Source: Magnolia sinica
Taxonomy: Eukaryota; Streptophyta; Magnoliopsida; Magnoliales; Magnoliaceae
Assembly (NCBI RefSeq): GCF_029962835.1
Contig: NC_080588.1
Location: 47,723,001 to 47,787,000 of the forward strand
Reading direction: 5' to 3'
DNA: 64,000 nt
Each line of letters starts with the position of its first letter. The first letter of the stretch is position 1. Under the pieces are notes generated by a model. It was not told the origin of the DNA, did no database searches, and was given only the letters and a program-made list of their open reading frames with translations. Of this stretch, positions 23,311 to 33,697 are shown in pieces. Position numbers and translations under genes: made by a program.

Positions 23311-24046
23311 GGGATTAAGAGGCTAAGGTTTGATCATCACAAACTCTCTTCTTTTCTTTGTTATCCTTTTTCCATCGGTGACATAGGATCCAACATGTGT
23401 CAACCAATCACTGGGGCCCACACATTCTAAGATTGCTCGATGATTTGAATAGACCATGTTCTCGTTTACTTAAGGAAATTTTATAAAAAATTACCTTTGA
23501 TTTTTTATAGTTGAATAGGGGCCATTAAATATTTTAAATGTTCATCTAAAGATAGTTGTACTCACAATCATCCGTCCTTCAGTCTAATTTTCTCATAAAG
23601 GACCTCATAGGCTTCTAAGACCACTGGCCCTCTAGGCGGGCAACAAACGCAAAGGAATTCTTTTTCCTGGCTGACCCTTTATACTGGATGGGCCTGGGCC
23701 TGAGCCTGCATGTAATAAGAGCAAACGGTTCAGTTATGAAGTTGAATTTGAATCAGATTACCAAAGACTCGATCAGAACTCAAAGCCAGGCCCATATATG
23801 ATTTTAATGAGAAAGATTGAGCTAGAAGCTGAAAACCATCACTGAAAGAGCCAGGACCGGGTTTGATTAGTGCCCATGAAATGAAATCAGGCCATGCAGG
23901 ATGGCATGGAGCATAAGCACTATTATCAGATCTACGGCATTATGCACAGGCCCTTATATTCGATGTGGCGCAATTCTCAAAACTAGATTTTCCTCCTTTT
24001 TTTTTTTGGTATCCTTAAAGGAATCACCTCAAAGGGATCCCTTAAA
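23311..24046. other. Unassigned MULE interior
   Basis: No gene is recognised. A phrase 'cactggggcccacac' near 23,410 belongs to the dispersed repeat style. A stretch of 'gggcctgggcctgagcctg' lies near 23,693. Confidence 0.4.
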
Positions 24047-24398
24047 TGTGTGTGGTTCATATTCAGATCTGCTATGGGTGTCAACCACTGTACCAGTTTA
24101 AATGGCAATACCATTTCAGGCTTTCCCTATAGGTGTCAACCACTGTACCAGTTTAAGGATTGTTTGTGCATCAGCTCGGAGATGATATTCCATGCTGTAC
24201 TTAGTTGCTGCTCTTTTATTTTTTTTGTGTTGTGGAATAGAAGCATGAAGTTCGTATGAAAATTAATCTTTTATTCAGGCTAGCACATGAGAGAGGAGTA
24301 ACACCAATAAGAAAATATATCCAAAGACATTACTTTAGGAGTGGTTGCTTATAAGCTTCTTTTGCAAACTCTTTCTCCATTCTCCATTCTCCACTTCA
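24047..24398 (-). repeat. Block B', inverted duplicate of 14656-15167
   Basis: Reverse complement of block B at high identity, shortened by the 161 bases present at 14775-14935. It retains 'ggtgtcaaccactgtaccag' twice as an internal direct repeat. Confidence 0.9.
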
Positions 24399-24745
24399 TG
24401 GAATTGACCGTGAAGTGAATTGACTATGAAATGCATTGAATTGACCATGAAGTGAAGTGAAATCGCTAGATTTGACCGTGAAATGCTTGGAATTGATCGT
24501 GAAGTGAAGTGAATTAACCGTGAAATGCATCGAATTGACCGTGACGTGAAGTGAAATCGCCGGATTTGACCGTGAAATGATTGGAATTGATTGTGAAGTG
24601 AAGTGAATTGACCATGAAATGCATCGAATTGACCATGAATTAAAGTGAAATCGCTGGATTTGACCGTGAAATGCTTGGAATTGACCGTGAAGTGAAGTGA
24701 ATTAACCGTGAAATGCATGAAAAAGTGAAGTGAATTGATCGCGGA
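24393..24745 (-). repeat. Minisatellite array downstream of the Ulp1 gene
   Basis: Units read on the minus strand as TTCACGGTCAATTC.. with the 'ggtcaaatccggcgatttc' variant, as in array A. Together with block B' this forms an inverted copy of the array A/block B junction at 14.6 kb. Confidence 0.93.
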
Positions 24746-24922
24746 GTAAATGAAATTATATAATACACAAACAAATCACCATTCATATTGAAATCACTAT
24801 TATAAACACATCACTTACTACTAAATTATGACAATATATACAATACATCGTTTACATCATTTACAACAATTTACAACATTTCACAAAATGTTTCGATTCC
24901 TCTCATGCCTAAGACAAATATA

Positions 24923-25330
24923 TCATATTTTGAGGTCACTCAGGCAATCATAGGCTATTGACTTCCTAAAGTTGGGAGTGAATTGCTGCAAGTATCTCCC
25001 TAACAAAATTTTATCGCTGCACAAAATGTCGATATATTTCATGACAAAAATGCCACAATCATATCCGTTCGTCTGCTTTGGTATGGAAGTCTCTTCTCTA
25101 ACCATCCAAGCATTTCCTTCCATCGCAGACATATCTCCTGCGGTATAGAATAATATAGGTAAGGCCTCCTTCATCAGCTCGATATGTCCCTTGTATCGAC
25201 TGAGTGCCCTCGAATATAAACTTTCGAGTATAAAGATTTTTCGATCTCAAGGGTGGATGACCATCAGGTACCAATGGCTGTTAGCGTGGTTGACTGGTAT
25301 GTATATCTATCTATGTTTGACAAGATAACA
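24923..25330 (-). pseudogene. Ulp1-like cysteine protease (C48) catalytic exon
   Basis: The minus-strand frame reads HWYLMVIHP, then ILESLYSRALSRYKGHIEL, then IPKQTNGYDCGIFVMKYIDI and ends at 24923. His (HW), Gln and Cys (QTNGYDCG) of the Ulp1/SENP catalytic set are present. The Asp expected in the 'DS' position is Glu (LESL). An in-frame TGA at 25247-25249 interrupts the region between His and Glu. Ulp1 enzymes remove SUMO. In plants such domains often ride on MULEs as the second gene, and their role there is unknown. The upstream exon border is uncertain. Confidence 0.85.
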
Positions 25331-27250
25331 TATCATTATAGACATCATAGAAATGGGTACACCTAGCGTTAATAACTTGTAACAACACCATTACCTATTC
25401 ATACTGTCACATGGCCTTATGCCCTTTACGATGTTTAACAATGTTGTATACGATGAGTTTCTCCACTTCTGATAGTGAACGCACTTCGTCACTGCCAATT
25501 TCCCGATATACTCTCAATACTGACATGGAAATGTCGATACATGGCTATTATAGACAACATATATATCCAATTAGAACATATATCATATAATGAAATAACA
25601 TAATAACCATGATCTAATTCATACAATTACCAGGAAAAATGTGGGGCAGAACTTGCAATCCTTTGTATATAATGTAGGAAATGAATTTTGCCTTCTCTCC
25701 AAGAATTTGACGTACTTGTTAATAGCTTAATCAATAAAGATGGCGAATTATACTATAGTCTAATATAAGTGTTGAATAGCCATAGATGTATGTGTGTGAA
25801 TTACTTACCACGCTATCGACCCATGCATTTTCCCCCCATATGGTCTTGAACCAAATAAATTCTGCCGAATCTTTTTTTGCTTTGGCCCAACTATCCAATT
25901 CATGTAGTTCCTCCTCCGATATTACCATAAATGGATCAATCTTGGCCTGGAAGGGTATTGGAGAAGTACACAATTCTCTTAATTTCGAAGTGTCGACCAC
26001 ATTGCTTAGAGTAGTTTGAATGGCAGAGATGGAAGTGAATGGAGAACGCTTGTAGACAGATGGCTTCACCATCCTCTTAGTTATCCTCTTATATACTGGA
26101 ATGGAATATAGTGATTTCTGACAAATATCAATGTCGTGTCCATCTTAGTGTTGACCATCCATCTCTCTATTCCCCCGGTCCCTACCTTCTAATTCCTCAT
26201 ACTCCTTCTCAAACTCTTCCTTCTCCTTCTCCAACTCCTCCTCCTCCTTCCCAAACTCTTCCTTCTCCTTCTCCAACTCCTCCTTCTCCTTCTCAAACTC
26301 TCCCTTCTCCTTTTCCAGCTCCTCCTTTCAAAACTGCATCTTCTCTAAAAGAAATGCCTCCATCTGCTTCTTCAACTCTATCTTACCCTCCTCTAACTCT
26401 TCCTTCTCTAACCTCAGTTCTTCCTTCTCCCTCTTTAGCATTTCCCTCTCCATCTTTAAAACTGTCCTCTCATTCAACTCTTCCTTCTCTGACCTCAGGG
26501 CTTTTCTCACTTTTAGCACTAGTTCCACCTCCTTGCTTACTACTTCTCTCTCCTGCTTTAACTCTTCCCTATCTCTCTCCAACTGAATCTTCTCCGCCTC
26601 CAGCTCCTCCCTATCCTCCCTCGACCCCCCTGTCAATTGCAATCTTGTTCCTTCTCCCTCATCACCACTCTCTTCCTCTCCCTCATCACCACTTTCTTCC
26701 TGTCCCCCTTCTTCTCCCTCTCCCTTATCACCACTTGCCTCCTATCTCCCTTCTTCTCCCTCTCCCTGTCCCGATCTCTCTTCCATATCTTCATCAGCTT
26801 CATCGTTAATGCCCTACAAAATGAAGCAATGTATGTATGAATTATATAACATGTGAAGGTAAATATAAAATATTAACATAAAAGAAGAAATTTGTGACAT
26901 CTTACGTCAAATCTATCACGGATCAAACAAACGGCCTCCGTCTCCAGCTCCTCAATGGTAGGCTTTAATATAAGAACTATCTCGGTCTGCAAGAGAACAT
27001 CTTCGTTTTCATGTACAGAAACACACACACACATATATATAGTTGCATGGGTGATAACTTCGCTTCATAGAAATTGACTTACATATTTACTCTCTAGCAT
27101 TTTATGGATCTTCTTATACTTCCAACCATTCCATCCCCGATATCGTATGAATTATGAAATTTAGAAGGGATTGTATGAAATGATATATTCTCTGAGAGCT
27201 GGTACTCTCTCAAGGGCCCATATTTGACACAATGAAATGACAAGATGATC
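25331..27250 (-). pseudogene. Middle exons of the DUF1985-Ulp1 gene: linker and coiled coil
   Basis: Two minus-strand stretches connect the conserved ends. At 26642-26166 a long charged coiled coil repeats KEELEKEKEE-type heptads, interrupted by a stop near 26329. At 26072-25731 a linker has SEEELHELDSWAKAKKDSAE and FIWFKTIWGEN, a pattern commonly just ahead of plant Ulp1 domains. AT-rich segments between them (26,830-27,250 and 25,340-25,730) look like introns. A proline/serine-rich frame on the opposite strand is only the shadow of the coiled coil. Confidence 0.6.
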
Positions 27251-27958
27251 TTAAATAAATATAGTTTGGTATAAACTATGAATTAAATTAGACAAGGAAA
27301 GAATCCTTACTTGTAGGAAAAATATGCAACCGGTGACATTGTAATGAAGCCCTTGCAATGCCATCAAGGCACTCTCAATCCCTTCCGTCATCGTCTGGAA
27401 GGCCAAACTACCCCAAGGGTAGATATAAAAGTCTTCCAACAAGTACACAAGGTCAATAAAGTCTGTACAACATATAATATTCGTGTTGGTTCGCCTAACA
27501 AACTACTCTACACATAATATTAGGACTACCTTCATGACATCTTCGTGCTTATTGCTATCAACTAACCTATTGAACGCCTCCTGTACATGTTTATTTAGGA
27601 TAAGATATTCATTGAAGTATTTTTCTCTTATTGACTTCTTCGAACGATGGATATTGGGTATGGAGAGATCACCAGTCTTCAGCCCTATTATTAGGGTGAA
27701 GTCCATCTTGAAAAATTTTACACGGTTCCCTTGTATCTTGAATACAAGATTGCCTATATATCTCTCAACAAGTGAGTGAAAAATGGCTCCTATAAACCTA
27801 AATGATGGAATGTGTAATAAAAATGAGAATGGGGTTTGCCCAAATATATTTAATCTAGTGTTATTCTTCTTTAACCCACTCTTCACACTATCAAACCACC
27901 ATGTCAAAGAACATCTGCATGAGAGGGTGGGGGCCGACTCACCAAATCCCTTATGCAA
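27251..27958 (-). pseudogene. DUF1985-like N-terminal domain of the Ulp1 gene
   Basis: Frame 27958-27503 contains FGQTPFSFLLHIPSFRFIGA, HSLVERYIGNLVFKIQGNRV and FFKMDFTLIIGLKTGD, the layout of DUF1985. A second exon, 27448 down to about 27,305, has LLEDFYIYPWGSLAFQTM, the usual C-terminal block with 'YPWG', and an acceptor-like border between. DUF1985 followed by coiled coil and Ulp1 is a frequent plant combination, usually inside MULEs. The gene converges on MURA. Confidence 0.7.
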
Positions 27959-28417
27959 GGGTTTGTCATCTGCAAGGATGAATTGAAAATTATATCAACA
28001 ATAACATTCAATATTTAACGAAACATAATGTGAAAGTTGACTTGTTGTGGTGAAAATTCCTAAAGTATGGTGTGAGTCTGCCGAGTCGGTAGTCAGTTTT
28101 TGGTGAATTCCAAATGAAAGTACAAGACTTGTTAGTGAATTTTCACAAGTTTTGGGCCAGTTTCACTCATTTATCAGTCAATTTCATGTAGTTGACGGTA
28201 AATTTATACCAAGGTTGTCCGTAAAAAAAATGTCAATATCAAGTAGTTATCGGTCATTTTGACGAATTCCATGACAAATGGGCGACACATAGGTGACATT
28301 CAACAAGTCTACGACCAATTTCACTAAGTTATGGGTCACTTTTCAGAGTTGTATATTGCATTTTGGCCGAGAACGCCGTGAAATTGATCGTGAGTGGATT
28401 TGTCTAAGGACTGTAAA
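27959..28417. other. Upstream region of the Ulp1 gene
   Basis: No coding capacity is seen. Irregular 'gtcaatttc', 'ggtcattttgac' and 'gtcaatttcatgtag' words recur, mirroring the degenerate zone at 13.2-13.5 kb. This looks like the decayed edge of the array. Confidence 0.5.
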
Positions 28418-29178
28418 TGATTGTTAAGTGAAGGGGATTGACTGTAAAATGCATGAAATTGACCGTGAAGTGAAGGGGAATGACCGGAAATGACCGTGAA
28501 ATGATTGGAAATGACCGTGAAGTGAAAGAAATTGACCATGAAATGCATGGAAATGACCGTGAAGTGAAGGGGAATGGCCAAAAATTACTGTGAAGTGAAG
28601 GAAATTGACCGTGAAATGCATGGAAATGATCATGAAGTGAAGCGAATTGACCGTGAAATGCATGGAATTGACCATGAAGTGAAGGAAAATTGCCAGAAAT
28701 GACTGTGAAATGATTGGAAATGACCGTGAAGTGAAGGAAATTGACCGTGAAATGCATGGAAATGACCGTGAAGTGAAGCGAATTGACCGTGAAATGCATG
28801 GAAATGACCGTGAAGTGAAGCGAATTGACCGTGAAATGCATGGAAATGACTGTGAAGTGAAGGGGAATGGCCGAAAATGACCATGAAATGATTGGAAATG
28901 ACCGTGAAGTGAATGGAATTGACCATGAAATGCATGGAAATGACCGTGAAGTAAAGCGAATTGACCGTGAAATGCATGAAATTGACTATGAAGTGAAGGG
29001 GAAATGCCGGAAATGACTGTGAAATGATTGGAAATGACCGTGAAGTGAAGGGAATTGACCATGAAATGCATGGAAATGACCGTGAAGTGAAGCGACTTGA
29101 CCATGAAATGCATGGAATTGACCGTGAAGTGAAGGAGAATGGCCAGAATTGAGCGTGAAATGACGGGGAATGGCCGGA
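28418..29178 (-). repeat. Minisatellite array upstream of the Ulp1 gene
   Basis: About 36 units of the 21-bp family read on the minus strand, with 'ttcacggtcatttccatgca' and 'ttcacggtcaattcgcttca' alternating. Variants 'ggtcatttccggcatttcc' recur about every 105-130 bp. Confidence 0.95.
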
Positions 29179-29180
29179 AT

Positions 29181-29346
29181 TAAGTTAGTTCATGGTCAAT
29201 TTAACTAAGTTCACAGTGATTTAGGCTCAGTTCACGGTCATTTTAGCTCAGTTCACGATCATTTTAGCTCAATTCACGATCATTTTAGCTTAGTTCACGG
29301 TCATTTTGGCTCAGTTCATAGTCATTTTAGCTCAGTTCACGGTCCT
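29181..29346 (+). repeat. Outer minisatellite segment in opposite orientation
   Basis: Units become 'agttcacggtcattttagctc' (21 bp) read on the + strand, directly after the minus-oriented array. The core 'ttcacggtcattt' is shared but the tail 'tagctcag' is distinct. Confidence 0.85.
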
Positions 29347-29520
29347 CATCAATAACTCAGTGGGTCCTTGGTCTGTTAACTTAATCGGTGCTCGGTCTCT
29401 TTCACGGTCTTTGTTTAGTTTCACATCTCATTTCATTCTTTGTTTAAAAAACCGTCAATGTGGGCCATTTGAGTCCTGGTTTTGCTCATTTATCAGGACA
29501 TGCCATACCATTTCGTATTT

Positions 29521-29690
29521 TTAAAAAATGAAAATGGATTGTGAACCTTGCGCATTATTAGTATAATTATACAGTGGGGTCCACAGAAAGAGAGCTCAAA
29601 ATTTTTAAAAAAATGAAAATGGATTGTGGACCATGTATATATATAGTATAATATACAGTGGGGTCCACAAAAAGAAATCAAGGATTTGAA
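29521..29690. repeat. 85-bp tandem duplication
   Basis: Two copies each contain 'aaaaatgaaaatggattgtg' and 'acagtggggtccacaraaag' and are spaced 85 bp apart (ATG at 29528 and 29613). Confidence 0.85.
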
Positions 29691-30067
29691 TATACCTGTC
29701 ATTCAAAGCTTCTTAGATGGGGGACCATTTTTCGTCCTATCTTGGGCTCAAAAAAGTCGAAAAGGACGTGTGTGGGGTGTGTATTCTCGACCAGATAAAG
29801 GGGAAAGAAGAAAGCAGTAAAAGGAGGGTTTTATTGCTAGGATGGACAATCATAGAGGGGGACGAGTAATCAGAAAATGAAAATCTATGGCTAGGATGAA
29901 GGATCAAGGAGAGGTAAGAAGAAAGAACCAGGTTTTTTTGGGTGGAGACGCGGCTGGCAGCATGAGTAGGGTGCGTCGGCTGTAGTAGGGGCAGTTTCAA
30001 CCTTTGGGAAGCCATCCGTACGTATGGGGCTTATTCTGGGGAGGTAAAAAGAGGTGAGCTTAGGCGA
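29691..30067. other. MULE right subterminal region
   Basis: Single-copy-looking sequence between the arrays and the right terminal repeat. The minus strand is pyrimidine-rich, with frames such as 29737-30015 that have leader-like composition and no domain. It may carry the promoter side of the Ulp1 gene. Confidence 0.35.
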
Positions 30068-30108
30068 GTAAATGGGCCATAAATGGGTCATACAGTTGGA
30101 AATTTCTC
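30068..30108 (-). repeat. MULE right terminal inverted repeat
   Basis: This is the reverse complement of 12790-12830 with a single mismatch, ending '..ggaaatttctc'. Confidence 0.92.
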
Positions 30109-30117
30109 AACTGCCAA
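30109..30117. other. Right 9-bp target-site duplication of the MULE
   Basis: 'aactgccaa' directly follows the right terminal repeat and is identical to 12781-12789. Confidence 0.92.
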
Positions 30118-31028
30118 TTTACCTTTAAAAATTCATATGTTTTTTTGAAGTAAAAATTAGTACAGAACGAGTGTATCTCATTTTAGGACGTGGTCCTAAA
30201 AATTAAGCTGATCCAAATCTCATGTGGACCCCACCACGAAAACAGCCGTGACTAGTTTAATGAACCCATGGGTTGTTTGCTTGTTTCTAATGGTGAGGTG
30301 AGATGGATTCTTTTTATACATTTATTTATTAATATATTAAGGTGGGTCATATATGGATTCTTTTTATGCATTTATTTATTAATATATTGAGGTGGGCGAC
30401 ACAGATGTTATCCTAATATGCTCCCTTGGATTCTTATAATGCATTTATTTTTTAATTTTTATTTAATTATTTTCATACATTTGGATTCTAAAAATTGAAA
30501 GGTAATGATAATTCTGATTTTATTATATATGGACCATTTATGCTTAATGGTATGTATTTCTTGACTTAATAATTTCTTAATTTTTAGATTTATTTGCGAA
30601 ATGAACTCAGATTTCAAGATGGATTAATATTTCTTAGCTTAATGTTTTTAAGTTTCTTATCAATGCTTAAATTGAGTTATTGCTCTATATTATAAATATT
30701 TTGAATTCATGAGCCCACTTTTATGGCCCACTTGATAATTAGTTTGGCCTAAAAATTAGCTAAATATTCATCTTGATAGGCTTAATAAAATTACATATTT
30801 GATCCCATGCATTTTTATATGATCATAACATTTTGAAACAATTCCCTAATTCAAGTTCTGCTCGATGTGAATATACAGTTTTTTACCTGTAAGTAACTTA
30901 TAGGATATCCAAACAGAAAAACTAACTTACCTATAAGTGACTTACAGCTTACATCCAAACAGGTTACCTGTAAGTGAGTAAGTCACTTACAGCTTAAAAG
31001 AACTTACAGGCATCCAAACAGGCCCTTA

Positions 31029-31284
31029 GGGTTTTAGGTGTCCTTCCGCAAGCGTGGTGGATGTGAATGGGTATTTACGACATCTGAGATTTCGAATGCT
31101 GCCGCGAGTCACGCGAAGAGAAATTCAGAAGAAAACCCTTGCAAGAGTACGCGTAGGCACGGTAGGGGCTCGGTCGGTCTTGGTAGTGGCTCTTCCGAGC
31201 CACCATGATGCGAGTGTTTTATCCACGCCGTCCATCCATTTTGTCGTATCATTTTAGGATACGAGCTATTTTGCCATAAACATT
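31029..31284. other. Short host segment between two Harbinger-type elements
   Basis: About 260 bp separates the elements. A relatively GC-rich stretch at 31,050-31,200 is open on the + strand but shows no domain. Its right part carries the dispersed-repeat phrase 'ccacgccgtccatccattt'. Confidence 0.4.
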
Positions 31285-31287
31285 TTA

Positions 31288-31335
31288 GGGCCTGTTTGGC
31301 CGAGCGGATTGAGTGGGATTGGGAGGGATGGGATC
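31288..31335 (+). repeat. Harbinger left terminal inverted repeat
   Basis: 48 bp starting 'gggcctgtttggccgagcgg', with three mismatches to the right copy. TTA precedes it. Confidence 0.9.
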
Positions 31336-32353
31336 GTAATATCCCATCCTCTCAGTCCACTCGTCTGTTTGGGCATGCATATATCCCAGGGGACGACTGA
31401 TATTTCGAGCGAAGTAGTCTTCGAGCTGAGGGATTGCAAAATCCCTCTTGGATACGCAGCCATCCCTCGCTGCCATCCTTGAGCCCATCCCATGGCATTT
31501 CTCCCATCCAGTCGTACGGAACGACGAGATGGTTATTTTCAGGCGGACATGGCCGCTCGAGTTGGCGGGAGTGAAATTTTGGCGCGAACGGGTATGTCGA
31601 TAAATACCTGTTAATTTGTGAGATGGTGGTCGTCTTCGTCCCTGTGACAATGATTTCATGTGAGCAGAATGTTTAATTCATACCCATTTCAGCCGAGGTA
31701 TGCCTCCCTCTCCATCTAAATTGAAGCATCATTGTATTGATCTGTTGATTTCTTCGATTCGATTTCATAGTTTGATTTCACTGTTGATGCTTTCCTAATG
31801 GGGGTTTTGTTTCCTACATGTTGGTCCAACTACGGATTTATGATAAAAATTGGGGGTTTTGCTTCCTGCATTTGTGATCCATTGTTCCTTTCATTACAAT
31901 GTCACATGAAGTTTTTTATTGGGGGATTTTTGGGGGTTTACTGTCTATGGACTGTGTATGGTACCTGAGATGGGCCCCTGCATGTTTTGATTCATGGGCC
32001 CTTTGATTTTAATGTCGCATCGAGCTGGTTTCCTGCATGCTGTGATGCGTTATTCCTTTGATTTTAATGTCGAATGGCTTTTTTTGGGAATTTTGGGGGT
32101 TTGCTGTCTACAGACCGTGCATGGTACTTGAGATGGTTTCCTGCATGTTGTGATGCGTTGTTCCTTTGATTTCAATGTCGAATGGTTGTTTTTTGGGGGG
32201 ATTTTTCCTTTTCAGACCATGGATGTGTCTCAGTTACTGTTACAGTTCCTATGTGCTGGGAGTTTAAAATATTAGTGGGTAGTCTCGATGGGGAAGAACA
32301 TATATTGCATACTGCTTTTTCTATTTCATTTTTTTTCTTGTCGCACATATGTA

Positions 32354-32665
32354 GTTTACATCAGTAATTCGCCACTATTTCTTATGCTATTGGTGATGTA
32401 TTTGGAGTAGTTACGTTTCCTTATACTATTGGTGATGTATTTGTGGCCCATATGTAGTTTACATCAATATTTCACCACTGTTTCTTATGCTATTGGTGAT
32501 GTATTTGGAGTGGTTACGTTTCCTTGTGCTATTGGTGATGTATTTGTGGCCCATATGTAGTTTACATCAGTAATTCATCACTGTTTCTTATGCTATTGGT
32601 GATGTATTTGGAGTGGTTACGTTTCCTTATGCTATTGGTGATGTATTTGTGGCTTATATGTAGTT
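32354..32665. repeat. 103-bp tandem repeat, three copies
   Basis: 'gtttacatca' recurs at 32354, 32457, 32560 and 32663, a constant 103-bp spacing. Each unit contains 'ctattggtgatgtatttg' twice, so a shorter internal duplication preceded the 103-bp one. It lies in the 5' non-coding part of the Harbinger element. Confidence 0.92.
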
Positions 32666-33697
32666 TACATCAGTAAGTCACCCCTGCAAAAGGGTACATT
32701 TCCAGCTACATGTCCTTCATTCATCCTGGGACATGTAATGGTTAGCTTGGAATGGCATTGCCTTCACGAATGCTACATTTTGTCCATGCCAGTAATGGCA
32801 TTGCCCTCATTTAGGGCAAAGCAACAGGTTACAATATGTTCTGTATATTAGCCCAATCAAAATGGTTCATTCCCAACTCCATGTCTTTCACTCCTCCTGA
32901 GACAGGAACTGGTTGGCTTGGAATGGCTTTGGCTTCATGAATGTTACAAGAAGCCCATGCTAGTAATGACATTGCCCTCATTTTAGGTAAAGAAACAGGC
33001 TACGGTTTCTTGATGTACATTCTTTATCCATGAGGTATTGGTGATGTATTCTACTGTAAAGTATGTCTGTTTCCATGCTATAATGAAATCTCGCTTCTCA
33101 CATATATTCAGCAAGTCAGAGATTGTTTCCAAACATACAAAGATTGGTTCATCTCCTTCATGCTCATTTCCTTAGCTATGTGAGCTGTGATGCCTTTTTT
33201 GTTAAATGGGTCTGGCCATCATAATGCTAGTTTGGAATGTTTCTGATTGCCATTTTTACTTTTGTACGCTTTTCATTTTTTTTTAGGAGTGACTCTGTTA
33301 CTGCTACACTTCCTAATTGTTGTGTAAAGTATATATTATATCCATGACTGAGGTGGGCAGAACATACATTACATACTGAATTGTTTTTGGTCCCCATATG
33401 TCTGTTAAATCAGTAAATCACCATTGTTTCTTATGGTGTGGTCCGTATAAGATTTCAATGACTTTCACTTTTGACCCTGAATTGAAAATCAAAAACAGAT
33501 TCTCCTACCTTTTCGCAGATAAATGCAGGCAGACAGGCAAGCAAGCACTCTCTTTCTCTCAATCTCTTTGTCTCTGTTTTATTCTCTATGACTTTTGATT
33601 TTGATTTTTTATTTTTAAATTTTGGCTACTGATGAAATTGCCTTAGATAATTTCTTAAATTCTTCATTAAATGATTGGAAGAGAAAAATCTTGATTA
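32666..33697. other. Harbinger 5' non-coding region
   Basis: No gene is seen. Phrases such as 'gttactgctacacttccta', 'ggttggcttggaatg' and 'cattgccctcattt' recur here and again at 34.3-34.9 kb, which indicates old internal duplications. Confidence 0.5.

Larger units (their letters stand above)
12790..30108. mobile_element. 17.3-kb Mutator-like element, MURA plus Ulp1 gene
   Basis: Terminal inverted repeats 12790-12830 and 30068-30108 match at 40 of 41 bases, with weaker similarity to about 100 bp. The flanking 9-mer 'aactgccaa' is identical at 12781-12789 and 30109-30117, the duplication length expected of Mutator. Inside are a MURA transposase relic (+, 16757-19205) and a convergent DUF1985/coiled-coil/Ulp1 relic (-, 24923-27958). 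Minisatellite arrays sit beside each gene. There is also an inverted duplicated block and a further mobile-type relic with an AT-rich palindromic array (20758-23310). A MURA plus Ulp1-like cargo recalls the Arabidopsis KAONASHI MULEs and melon CUMULE. The internal duplications show the element is a composite of at least two related copies. Confidence 0.9.
11787..31025. mobile_element. Harbinger-type non-autonomous element split by a MULE
   Basis: The left terminus 'gggcctgtttggatgcctg' (11787) is matched inverted at the right terminus ending 31025, with identity over 25 bases. TTA flanks both sides (11784-11786 and 31026-31028), which is the PIF/Harbinger target duplication. Both arms carry repeated 'ctgtaagtgacttac' subterminal words. 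Removing the 17,319-bp MULE and one 9-bp duplication leaves an element of about 1.9 kb. I see no transposase in the two arms (11787-12789 and 30109-31025). The arms also hold a pyrimidine-rich tract near 12,010-12,080. The alternative is two unrelated relatives of the family lying on either side of the MULE. Confidence 0.65.

Noticed and set aside
26111..26809. 232-codon Pro/Ser-rich + frame
   Set aside because: It is the antisense of the KEELEKE coiled coil of the Ulp1 gene. CTC/TTC-rich sequence gives Pro/Ser on this strand.
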